Source: Tetradesmus obliquus (Eukaryota; Chlorophyta; Chlorophyceae; Sphaeropleales; Scenedesmaceae). Taken from it: a DNA stretch of 64,000 nt. Below, one piece after another: positions 44,332 to 55,318 of this stretch. The stretch covers positions 1,348,501 to 1,412,500 of the forward strand of contig CP126194.1 in NCBI GenBank assembly GCA_030272155.1, written 5' to 3'. The notes below the pieces were generated by a model that saw nothing but the letters and a program-made list of their open reading frames with translations, had not been told where the DNA came from and made no database searches. The position numbers and the translations under genes are program-made. Position 1 is the stretch's first letter. Every line of letters begins with the position of its first letter.

Positions 44332-47045
44332 ATGACAGCGGCAGAAGCAGCTGCAGAAGCAGCGGCAGCAGCACCCCCGCTGGCCCCGCCACTGCACCTG
44401 TACCTAACAGGCATTCAGCACCACTACAGGCCAGTGCGGATACTGGGCATGGGCATCATGTTTCAGCTCATGGTGCTTCGCAGCTTGGCGCTGTTCAAAA
44501 GGCAAGTTCCTGCAAGCAGCGTCTGTTCCGGCTCTGCAGCAGCTGCATGGCTAGCTGCGCCCAGCTGCATAAATATCAACTGCAAGGACTGCTGGTGTGC
44601 TCGTGTGATGTGCAAGCGGCAGTACAGTACGGCAATGCCAGCCAGCAGCAATGCACCACTCAGCCACAGAACAACACCACGCAAGCAGCAGATGCTCACA
44701 CGAAACAGCCACCTGGCCATCAAAAGCACCGTGTACATGCAACCTGGCACTGCCTCTGACATGGCAATGTCCTTCACAAATCACTTTTGCTGCAGGGAGG
44801 TGCTGGCGGCAGTGGGTGGCGTGCTGCTGGCAAGCCACTTGCTCAGCTGCAGCATGGTGCTGCTGCTCGCGCTGCTGCTGGGCTGCCTGCAGCTGTGGTG
44901 CTGGTTTGAAGCCGCGCAGCGTGTCGAGTACATCAGAGGGCACAGGGCAGGCGCACACGGCTATGACGGTGCGTTGGCTGCGCATTGCATGCAGTAGCAG
45001 CGGCAGCAGCAGGGGAAGTAGCCATTTCTACGTGCCAGCTATTACGACTCCGCCAACACAGCTGCCACAGCAGCAGCAGCAGCAGCAAATACTGTCATCA
45101 TCAGCAGTCACAATGCAGGCAGCTTCCACTGCTGATTACAAGCTTTTTGCATGACCTGGCGGCCTGCAGGGAGTGCAGCAGCACTAGCGTTATTCACAGC
45201 AGCAGCCATGCAGATCACCTTTGCCAGCAGAAGCTCAGTGCCTGTGTTTGGCCCACAACCCAAGATCTTTTGCTGCAGGGTCACATTGTGAGAACACGAT
45301 CGAGGCAATGCAGGCGTTAGTAGAGGAGGATAATGGCCCACATGGGCCAGTCAAAGACTTGCACTACTTTGAGGTGGACATCCAGGTCAGTCAAAGACTT
45401 GCACTACTTTGCTGGAGGCCTACAAGCTGCACATTGCGGCAGTGCTTGTCAGCTACGAGCTGCTCTCACCACCGGCTTGCATTTGGTGCTTAGCAGCAGC
45501 GCAATCTGCGCCAGCAGTTACTTATGCAGGCTTCAGCTCTGCTCAAACATGTCAAGTGGCCAATCACTCAGTGTTCCCAGCAGCTTAGCTGCTTCTCTGC
45601 ATGCATGCAGCTGCATGCGCAGCAATGCATGCTGCAGCTGCTGCAGCAGGCGACAGCTGGCACGCTTGCAGCGCTGCATGTCATTCACCCGAGGCTGCTG
45701 CTGCTGCTGCTGCTGTTGTTACACTTGTGCTTGCAGGAAACGGCTGATGGCGAGCTGGTGGTGCTGCATGACTTTGACCTGCTGCGGGCCTTCCCCAACA
45801 CCGGCCCAAACATTGCAGCATACCAGCAGCTGGCGCAGCATGGCATCAAGCCGCCGCCAACATCAGAACAAGTCAAGGTAGGCGCTGCACGACTGTGATT
45901 GTAGTGCATTGGTGGTTGGAGATCATCACCTTGTCAGCCAGCCTGCATGATGCTGCCTTGCTGTCTCGCAACATGCGAGGCAGCTGGTGTGCTATTGTAT
46001 GTGTACCCCTTGCATGTTGAGAACGTTGTGCAGCAGAGGGAAGGGCAGGTGGAGGTGGATGCTGCTGCTGCTGCTGCAAACGCAGCATTCGCCTGCAACT
46101 TATGTCAGGTGCAAGTGCTCATGCTGCATCGTGCCAGAGGCAGCAGCAACACACCTGTTGCCAAATCCTGCATTGTGCCAGTATCAAAACAACAGCCTAC
46201 TGTTCCCGCAGGCTGTCAAGGCTGTGCTGAGGTGTTCACATCGTGTTGTGGCTGCATTCTGCCTTTTTGCAGGATGTGACAGCCGCGCAGTTGCGCACGC
46301 TGCACATAGCTGGCCGCCAGGGCCTGCATGCCCCTACGCTGCGGGAGTTCATGGCTGCATTCAGGGCAGCAGGCTGCAGGCGGCCGCTGATTGTGGAAGT
46401 GAAGAAGGTTGTCACTGACGGCGGCAGGATGCTGCTGCTGCAGCTGCTCAAGTAAGCAACCACGGCCCAACACACTAGGCTTGTCTGTTCTGTGGTGTCC
46501 AAGTTATTGCTTAGATATGCCCTTAGGATGTGCGGTTGCATGTTGTGAGTGGTGTAGGCGTTGCATGGCAGGAGCACGCCTGCAAGGGGAAGTGTGCATT
46601 AGGTTTGTCTGCTTGTGTTGACCTGTCAGGCGTGGCGCCTGCAGCAAGCTGCTAGCAAGCTGTCTGAAGGCGCGGCAGTTCAACCTGCATGCAGCATACG
46701 CACGCCAACTGATCAAGCACACTACATCATCAACGCACACTGACTGACCAGTTCTGCCGGCCTGCCCACGCCCACCGCACCACTGCCTGACCCCGCAGGG
46801 AGCACAAGCCCTACGCAGACCGGCTTGAAATCGATCACCCCGGGGCTCGAAACCCCCACCTCGGCTTCCTCGCGCTCATCGCCTTCCCGCACTTCTACTC
46901 CAAGTGCTTCGGCGAGTTTGGCAGCCGGCGCTGGCGCCAGTGGTCGCAGCTGTACGCGGCCGAGGGCATCCCTGTGCGCTGCTGCTTCCTGGAGTCGCTG
47001 TCCTACTGCCACGGGCTGCCTGATTCCCAGGAGCAGGCGCGCTGA
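44332..47045 (+). CDS. Glycerophosphodiester phosphodiesterase-like membrane protein
   Basis: GDPD enzymes hydrolyse glycerophosphodiesters to glycerol-3-phosphate and an alcohol. Exons: 44332-44501, 44796-44968, 45279-45385, 45737-45877, 46273-46451, then about 46630-46666 and 46799-47045. Hydrophobic N-terminal helices (GMGIMFQLMVLRSLALF; GGVLLASHLLSCSMVLLLAL) precede the catalytic start GHRAGAHGYDG. ENTIEAM, FEVDIQ and LVVLHDFDLL follow, matching the HR-x-ENT / E-x-D / HD metal and acid-base residues of the family, and IVEVKK adds the later Glu. Phases close through 46451. The sixth exon is uncertain because its donor is weak. The first intron begins with GC (AAAAG|GCAAGT), the standard GC-AG donor form, and phase supports it. 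The usual HRG is HRA-G here. The last exon (PYADRLEIDHPG to DSQEQAR) is repeated downstream. Confidence 0.8.
45349..45411 (+). repeat. Duplicated GDPD exon-3 end
   Basis: CAGTCAAAGACTTGCACTAC with its following TTTG occurs at the exon end (45349-45372) and again exactly (45388-45411) right after the donor. It is a perfect 24-bp junction duplication, so probably recent. Confidence 0.9.
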
Positions 47046-47600
47046 GTGCAGCACGGGTTACGACTCCAGGAGCGCTGAGTGCAGCACGGGTTGACAACAA
47101 ATCCAGGAGCGTTGAGTGCAGCACGGACCAGCCACCCAGTCCGGCTGGTTGTCACTATGTTTGGCTTGGTGCTGCTTCCTGGAGTCGCTGCGCTACAGCC
47201 ACGGGCTACCTGGATGCCAGGAGCAGGGGCGCTGAGTGCAGCACGGGTGAACCATCTAATGTGGTGTTGCGTGACAGCGTTTGGCATGGTGCTGCTTCCT
47301 GCAGTCGCTGCCCTGCTGCAACGGGCCGCCTTATTTGCAGGAGCAGGCGCGCTGAATGCGGCACACGCTCAACAAATTATAGCTCGGCTCAATGTCGCAA
47401 TATTTGGCCCACTTGGCTCCAGGTGGCAGCAGGAAACGACACTGCTGTGACGTAATGCACAGTGCAGTTTGACAGTGCAACCTGGACATTGTCCACTGCA
47501 CTGTGCATTACGTCACAGCATTGAAAATGGTGTCGTTCCTGCTGCCATGTGCTGCATGGCGCCCAGGAGCAGCAGCGTTGAGTGCAGGTTGACGATGCAG
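46975..47600 (+). repeat. Decayed array of the GDPD terminal exon
   Basis: The end of the coding exon (bases coding CCFLESLSYCHGLP, the Gln-Ala-Arg end and stop, then GTGCAGCACGGG) recurs near 47165-47250 and 47285-47365, with shorter pieces at 47066-47130 and 47550-47590. Each keeps GAGCAG and GCGCTGA. It parallels the CAND1 terminal-exon array. Confidence 0.8.
47425..47545. repeat. Long inverted repeat, hairpin-forming
   Basis: Arms 47443-47467 and 47496-47520 are perfect 25-bp inverted copies around a 28-base loop that itself holds TGGAC-ATT-GTCCA. Outside a short bulge, 47425-47442 pairs with 47528-47545 (GGCAGCAGG...CGACAC). A fold-back of about 120 nt results. Confidence 0.9.
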
Positions 47601-49861
47601 CCTGACCGTCCACTGTGCCGTTAGTTTTAGGTCACACCAATGGATTGCGAGCACCGTTACTGGAGCTGCTCCGTGATGTGGCCACGGCATGAGTGGCTGC
47701 CAGGGGGGAAGCAAGGATGTGTGGATCGACAGTGCAACCTGTCTACTGTCCGCTGTGCTGTGGGTTATGTCACAACACCGGGTGACCTGACAGATGGTGA
47801 TTCCTGGGGTGTCTTTGATGCTGCTGCAACCTCCCGGCTTCTAAAAGGAGGAGCAATGAATGCAGCGCGCATTGACAGTCCAACGCGGTCATTACACCGT
47901 GGCTGCTGTCATATCATTTGTTGCGGTACTGGCTGCATCCAAGCAGCCATTGGTGGGCACTTTCCAGCACCATGCAGCTTGCTTAGGGCATGCAGGCTGT
48001 TGTGTGGTGGTGATGCAGTGGACGCGGCAACTCCTGTCTGTGCAGTGAAGAGCCGGCTACGCGTGCTTGTGGTGGTATAATGTCATAACCATTGCAATGC
48101 TGAGCACCAATCCGGTTGTTTGGGACTCTGCGCCTGCTCTCCGTGGGGGCTATGGTGGTGCGGGGTTAGCTTTCAGGATTTCGTGGAATGCCACGGCCTG
48201 CGCGCTGTGCCGCAGTACTGCAATGCGCTTGGGGCGCCTGTTCCAGCAGTTATCACAGGTTGCTGCTGCCTGGTAGGGACATTCTCGCAATGGTGCTTTG
48301 CTCTGGGCGTGATGTGAACGGGCCTTGCTGCCTGTTTGAAACAGCTGCTTGATCAGCTGGCGCTCACTGCGATGTTGGGGGTCTGCAGAGGTTGCAGGGT
48401 TGGTGGATGATGCATATCTGAGATGTGTGGGTGGGTGTGCAGTTTGACGCAAGGATGGCCATGGTATGCGTCTTGTGGTTGATTCTGCTGGTGGCATGTG
48501 TGCACAGCTGGCATGTGCATGAAGCTGTTAACATGGAGTTTTGTAGAGTTTGCTGTGTTGCATAGTTCCAGTGTGCAGTAGCGTGCAGTAGTGTGCTGGA
48601 TGTGTGCCTTGCCAGAGCAACGTATGCGCTAGGTGATGCTGCACAATTGATGAGCAATGACACAGCCAACACCCAGTGTTGCTTGCTGTGATGGTTATGC
48701 TGAGTAACAATCAGTGTTGTTTGACATGATGAGGAAATGAAACTGCCAGCAGCAGCATGTCTGGATGTGTGCAGGTTGCATGACACCCTCAAGGCTGCCT
48801 GACCATGCATGTTGTCATGCTTATGCAACATGCATCAGGAGTGTACTGGCGGCAGCAGTGATTTTGCTGGCGGACCATGTTGTGCATGTGGTCTGCGCAT
48901 CTGAAAGTTGCCGTGCGGTGCAGGCTCCTAGCGGCTGCATTGTGGCAGACTGTTGATGTCAGCAACACTGACGTACAGCCGTTCGTACATGTGATGAGCT
49001 GATTGGCCTATGCAGAGACAGTTGCCAGCTGTCCGAGTTGTTAGTAGCTGTGGAAATGACGTGAAAATGACGTGCAGTACGGTGGCTATCAATGGCTTGA
49101 GGTTCACCAGGTGATGTGCCACCCAGGCGTAGAGTGTTGGGGTGCCGGAATGTCCTGCAATGCTGGCCAAAGCTTGATTGGGGCGTGCATCAAAGATTTG
49201 GCCTGACTGCAAGGTTCAGCTCCAAACATTCGCTTTTCTACTGGTTTCACGGTTTGTGCCAACTGAGCGGACATTCAATGCAGTGCAATGTATTGTGCCT
49301 GCCTGCTGTTTTGGAGGCTAGTTCAACTGGTGGTTTGTGCATGTCGCCTGTGCCGTGTCAGCATGACAAAGGACACGACATGCCAGCGGACTGCATGTCT
49401 GCGACGCTGCTGCTAGCTGTTTACGGGGCACAGCTGCTGTCGGACTACCCTGCCTGTTGCGTGAATTAGTAGCAGTACAAAACATGAGGGGCCTGTACGA
49501 TGTACTGCACTGCCTGCGTGGCTGTATCCTTTGCGCTAGTGGCTTGCAGGATTTGTTGGTGGCAAGCTTGTGCTGCTTGACGCCTGCAGTCGATTTTGCC
49601 GTACCCTTCTGCGCAACATGCCATGCCAGCAGTGCTGGAGCTTCTTCACACTGCTGCACGCTGGTGTTTGTGTTCTGCACTCCCCTAGAAAATTTGTCGG
49701 CGGCACTCGCTGAATCAGTTGTTGACACATTGTTTGGAGTTGCTTTGAAGTACGTGGCTGGTGTGATGATTGTGCTTCTGTGCATTATGTGCACGCTGAA
49801 TAGTACTGATGCAGGTGTGTCTTGCCAGCCTGCATGGCATCAGTGGTTTGGACTGTCTTTC
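47601..49861. other. Spacer downstream of the GDPD array
   Basis: Contains further decayed repeats of the GACAGTGCAACCTG unit (for example 47731-47744). No gene supported up to the LINE insertion. Confidence 0.45.
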
Positions 49862-50725
49862 ATGTGAGTGCACTATTACTTCAGGGTACAGCGTATGCCT
49901 GTATCCAGATTGCCCAAGCAGGTTGTTTCTGCAGAATGGAGGGCCCAGGGCGGTGCTACGCTGCTAACCGGCTGGCAAAAGAATGTACACAGCCTTTTGT
50001 GCAAATATGGTGTCAATGTTGCGGTTGCGTCCGGGTCGGCTAAGGAGTGCAAGAATCACATCAGGCGGCAGGTGGCATCCATCTACGCTGATGTGGCGGC
50101 TGATGCGGCCAGCAAGAAATCGACTTTTGGTTCTTACGTCACTCACGTGCATAAAACTCATGTTGATTCTATGCGTTTCAAGGCACCTAGGCCATTTTTG
50201 TGTTCAGGTTGTCCTTCACGTGGTATCGAGCTCCTGATGCGAGTTCGTCTGCGCTGCTTGTGTGTGCATGCACGTACAAGCAGATATGGTGGCCGTCGGG
50301 CCAATCCTACCACTGTCTGTCCTGCATGCGGTTCTGCTACTGAGACTTTGTCCCACTTTGTTTTGGGGTGTCCTGATACCGCTGATTTGAGGCAATCTAT
50401 GTACGCAGAGCTGCGAAGGCTGCCAGGTTGCGCTGAAAAACTGCGCACTTTATTGGCCATGACTGACCCCTCTGCCATGGTGTTGCGTTTTGTTTCTGAC
50501 GATGTTTGGGGTGGATCTGGTGTTTGCAGGTTGGCTGCTCGGCTGATTGCTGACTACCTTGTTCTTGCCTGGAATCACAGGAATGTCTGCAAGCGGGATA
50601 ATGAAATAGTGCTCCCTCCCCTTCCCCCTTCGCCTGTTCATTCAGCCGCTCCTGTGGGGCGCGGGGCCGATGGCGACGTTGCTATGGCTTAAACGGTAAC
50701 ATGATGATGATGATGTGAGTGCACT
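49862..50725 (+). mobile_element. 5'-truncated LINE with 13-bp target duplication
   Basis: ATGTGAGTGCACT occurs at 49862-49874 and 50713-50725. Between them is about 840 bp with one open frame ending in a TAA at 50690-50692 and a short (ATG)n tail. Truncation at the 5' end, a simple-repeat tail and a target duplication of this size are the expected result of target-primed reverse transcription. Confidence 0.88.
49875..50692 (+). pseudogene. C-terminal end of a LINE ORF2 (zinc-knuckle region)
   Basis: The frame is open from the insertion point, so no native start is present. It encodes the region downstream of reverse transcriptase, with the typical Cys-His cluster CPACGSATETLSHFVLGC and flanking MRVRLRCLCVHARTSRYGG and DLRQSMYAELRRLPG. 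The catalytic domains are missing and the copy cannot be autonomous. The frame has no internal stop, so the insertion is probably young. Confidence 0.8.
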
Positions 50726-51402
50726 GATATCAGCCACATGATTTGAATGTGTCGCAGAGACGACAATCTACAAGCAGTTTCTTGCCCAAACAGCAGCAGG
50801 ACTTGCAGTCTCTGGCTGCCATCGTCGCTTTATGGCGGCTTGCAGGAACGTACTAGGATGTCAACTGGGCAGTATCAACTTGCCATTCACTGAACTCCTT
50901 TGGTGTGCAGGCTCTGTTGGTGCAGCTGTTGCTGATTGACTGTTGAACAGCTTGAATAGCTGGCTGCAATACATGGCTGCTGGCGGCCTTTCTGGCATGC
51001 CCTGTCAGCAGACTTGTTTACCCACGGCGCTTGGACAAGCTCAGCAATTGCTGCCCAAGACGTGCCTGATGGGCACCTAGCTGACTGTGTCATATGACAC
51101 GTCAAATCGTCACTGTTAGCTGTCACTGGCTGATGTGGTTCTGCCGGTGCTGTTGCTGCTGCTGATTATCAGTAGCCTTGGTGCTTCACAGCCTGCTTCT
51201 TGTCTCTGTCTCTGTTCTTCTGTTTTCCTTTGACCTTTGTGTACGCTCCTGTGTTGGCTTTGGCAGCCTACCTTGCTGAGTTTGGCTGCCTGTTGTGTAA
51301 CTCAACCCCTCCACAACCGCGTGCTTCAGAAGCTCAGCAAGCGATTAAGAACGAAAGAACAGGTGTTGACCGCTGGAGACAGAGCGCCAGCCCGAGCAGA
51401 GT
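50726..51402. other. Spacer before the ankyrin gene
   Basis: Probable 5' flank of the ankyrin gene. No other gene recognised. Confidence 0.45.
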
Positions 51403-52309
51403 ATGGCATTGAGCGATGACCCACATGCTTCCGACCAGGAGAGCGATGGCGAGGGCCTAGACGAAGAGCAGTACCAGGTAAAACGGCGTATTCAACAACA
51501 TGCAGCACTTCAGCAAGCAGACAGTCCTGCAGCAACAGCAGCAGCAGGGGCAGCAGCAGCAGCACAGCTATGATCGACCTCTTGTGCCATGTTGCATCAC
51601 TCCCTTGCCTCCATCGCCGTTTTTGCATATGCAGTGGCTGCAGGAGCAGCTGGCACACATCGGAAACCTGCACATAGAAGGCGATGAGGAGGAAGATGAG
51701 TGGGCAGACCCCTCCGGTGGCCTGCTGGTCAACATCTTTGCTGCATGTGAGGAAGGCAGCATGGACCAGCTAACCACCAACATCCAAGAGCTGAAAGACA
51801 CGCAGTATGACGTCAACACCCCTGGCCCTGACGGAGACACAGCGCTGCACCTCGCGTGCCTGTACGGGCATCAGCAGTGTGCTGAGCTACTGCTGCAGGA
51901 GGGTGCCAAAGCAGATGCGGTCAACCCAGAGGACGGCACAACGCCTCTGCATGATGCAGCTGCAGGGGGTTATGCAGGCATTGTGCAGATGCTGCTGGAA
52001 AAGTCAGGCCCAGGCAGTGTCAGCTTGCAGGACAGCGATGGAGACACAGCACTGCACAACGCAGCGCGCGGCGGGCACTTGGCAGTCGTGCAGCAGCTGC
52101 TGGCGGCGGGCGCGGCACCCAGCGTGCTCAACAGCAGCGGCAAGACGCCTGCAGGAGAGTCAGACAATCAGGAGGTGGTGCGGGCGCTGGTAGCTGCTGC
52201 AGCAGCAGCACTTGGCGTTGGTGGCACAGCGCCAGCGGCAGCAGCAGCACCGGCAGCAGCACCAGCAGCGGACACAGCAGCATGCGGTGCAAGTATGGAT
52301 GCACCGTAG
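51403..52309 (+). CDS. Ankyrin-repeat protein
   Basis: Two exons close in phase: 51403-51477 and 51635-52309, 249 residues. The N-terminus is acidic (SDDPHASDQESDGEGLDEEQ; EGDEEEDEW). Ankyrin repeats follow from about residue 65: DGDTALHLACLYGHQQCAEL, DGTTPLHDAAAGGYAGIVQM, DGDTALHNAARGGHLAVVQQ and a partial fourth, SGKTPAGESDNQEVVRALV. The tail is Ala/Pro-rich. There is no signal peptide or membrane helix, so a soluble protein-protein interaction adaptor is likely. Nothing in the sequence gives the partner. The start at 51403 gives a short first exon followed by a CAG|GTAAAA donor. Confidence 0.88.
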
Positions 52310-53994
52310 CAGCTGGAATGGCATGTGGGACAGGGTGTGCGAGTGTTTGGCAGTGTTGCTCTACTGCTGTTGGTCTGGTCAACCTTGTGCACATGTGCCT
52401 GTGATGGTGGTGCCACAGGATCAGCATGCGTTGTACGTGGGAAGCAGCAGGTGCACTGTTCCTCTTGCTGTTGAAACTGAAACAGTACGGCAAATAAGGG
52501 GTTGCTGTGCTGCCATGTTCCTCAGTGGCGTTGCCTTAGAAACGGTTTTGGTGAAGCACCTGGTTATCACCTCCGTGTCCTGCTTTGCTCCACTTGCTGT
52601 TGATGATGCTCTGCAGCTGCAGTCATTCACAACAGGTACAGCTGTTATCTCTGTGCCCTCGTTTTGGGCAGCGTACATTGTGTACATGTGTTTGCCTGCC
52701 TGGCAGCCTTTCCACAGCAGCAGTGGCCCCGTGTAGGTGGAGGCTGGCTGTTGCCAACCACTCTCGCTCTGCCATGCTGCTGTTTCAACGTGCCGCAACC
52801 GGCGACACCTGCCATTGTTCCCAGCCTTTTGGGATCAGGCTCCTTGGGTGCATCTTTGGTCTGTGGCTTTGCCAAAAGCTTGACACTTGGCACACCTGTG
52901 AAATGCATATGCTGGCCACCCGGTCGTTTGGTGCCATACCGTGCTGCCACAATTCTTGCATGCGCCACAACAAGCAGTGCAAGCGCAGCTCACAGCCGGC
53001 GTCATATTTTTGATGCAGTGCACATGCAGCAGGCTTGCCAATGCTAGCAGCATTACTGTCTGTGATACATGCGACATGTAGTTAGTGTGGTATGCACATG
53101 TGCTGTGGCACAGCTGGTGTCCTGGCCCTAAGGGCAGCAGGAACGGTGCTGGTCTGGATGCGCTGCCAGGGCAGCTGTGCAGTGCTTTGAGTCAGCGCAT
53201 CTTTGGCCTGCTTCACCTTACCGGATTACCTCATCGGGCGAAGACGATTTTGATGTATGCTGCACCATGCTGTACCACCTTTGAGGCAAAGGAAGCGTAT
53301 GTCGGCATGCAAGTCGCGCTCGCAATTATTGAACATGGCACAGGCTTGTACATAAATGGCGCTCTGCATGTAGTTGCGTCATGCGTGGCGGTGCATTTGT
53401 GTTACATGTTTGGCTGCATGACACAACCAACAGACCGATTTATTGGCGCCGCTACTGGTGTGGAGATGAAATAGGTGTGCTGTCAAGCATTGATGTTGCA
53501 GCCTGCAGCTTCAGCGCAGCACGGTGCATGACGTCATGTCGACGCAGCTGTCAGAGATGCTTAATTGCCTATGAAGATGTAAATGTTTTCCCGCATGATG
53601 CATCTGCTTCATGCGGCATTGGGGGCCTGGTGAAGTTGTGACAGTGGATGAGTTGGCGCACCCTCAGTATTTCTTGATGGTGTGGCACACGGCTCAGATG
53701 TAACATCTTTACATGAGCTGGTACTGCTGGGTATACCGTTACGTAAACTCGACGTCAGTGGCGCCCCACAGGTCCAGTTCTCCAGGTAGCTGCCAAGAAG
53801 TGATCCCGTTTGGCGCCGCGGCGGTGTGAGGTAGAGGCAACAGTACACATTACCATGGAACTATACGCTGGAGCGTCCTGGGCAGCAGAGCATATGCCGC
53901 CTGCATGTCAACAAGTGCAAGACTCTTCTGCCGTTGACACATGCCATGGCACGCAACTACCAACCGCACCAATCAACACGCTTCGCAACAGCGC
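52310..53994. other. Convergent spacer, no gene recognised
   Basis: Between the 3' ends of the ankyrin and thioredoxin-fold genes. Open frames here lack family resemblance. Confidence 0.45.
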
Positions 53995-54267
53995 TCATCC
54001 CAGCAGCGACATGTCCTTGGTGATGCTGTCCAGCATCGCATTGTCGCCGCCAGCGCCAAACCTAAAGCCCTCCGGCAGAAAATCGCGCCGCCGCCCAGCC
54101 GCCAGCCCCGCTGCTGCCGCTGCAAGGAACTCATCGGCGCTGCGCATGCTGTTGCCTGCGCTGACCAGGCGGCCTCCGTAGAAGAGCAGGAACATGGGGA
54201 TGGAGCGGAAGCCGTAGCGCTGCTGCAGCTCACGGCTCTCGGAGCCGTCCACTTTGTACATCTGCGC

Positions 54268-54359
<92 letters not shown>

Positions 54360-55275
54360 GTGAGGCGAGGCAGTCACTGTAGAACTGGATGCTACACAAG
54401 CCCCTGGCTGTGTTCATACGCTGCTGTGAGGTTGTGCAACCTCTGCCAGCAGGCTGTTGCATGCACTGAATGCACGTTGCTGAAGCATCATTCCCAACAC
54501 GATGCCTGCTGGCCGTGATCTGTCACGTATGCGCTGGTTGTATCCCAACCTTGGCACTTCACATACGCCCAAATGAACTGAAAGCATGTCCACTCGTCAC
54601 CTGCATGTACGCAGCATTTGCACCAAGAGCAACACTGCTGCTGCAGCTGCTGCCGCTGCCATCACAACTGCTGCCATGCTGCAATGCCCCGCCACCTCCT
54701 CCGTGCACATGCTTGGCTGCTGCTGCCTGCTGCTGCAGCTCATAGGCCGCGGCCTGCAGCTGGTAGTGCTCCAGCTTCGTGCAGACTGGGTTCCAGCTAG
54801 CCAGCACACACACTGCAATGAGCACGTCTTGCGGCCCCGCAGGGCCCAGCAGAGCATCCAGCTGGGCAACGCTGAGCAGCGGCAGCTTCTTACGCCTGCA
54901 GGCGCAGACAAGATCATTAGCAGTGGCCAGCAGCAGCCATACATGCAGCATGAAATCAAAGTTGGCAGGGTGTGACTTCAGCATGGTAGCATCCTGCCTG
55001 ACTCATCGGGTTAGCCAGCGCCATCGCATAGGCAGCCACTGCAATGCCGGCACACTTTAGCTGGTTGAGCAACCTCTGCTGCTTTGCAGTTGCTGTGCAG
55101 AGCCGCAGCAGAGAACAACTTATCTGGCGTAAGTGACATCCGGGCGACACACACCTGATAGTATAGTTGGGCTTAGCCACCTCTGCCCTTTTGAGCTTAG
55201 CCGCCAGCTTCTGCTGCGCAGGCGTCAGCACAGGGCTGCCATAAGGAGCATCCTGCTCAGCATCTGCTGTGTCAG

Positions 55276-55318
<43 letters not shown>

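Noticed and set aside
54268-54358. Poly-Ala or poly-Ser protein segment from the CAG tract
   Set aside because: The tract is best read as intron next to the acceptor at 54262. The thioredoxin exons join in phase without it.
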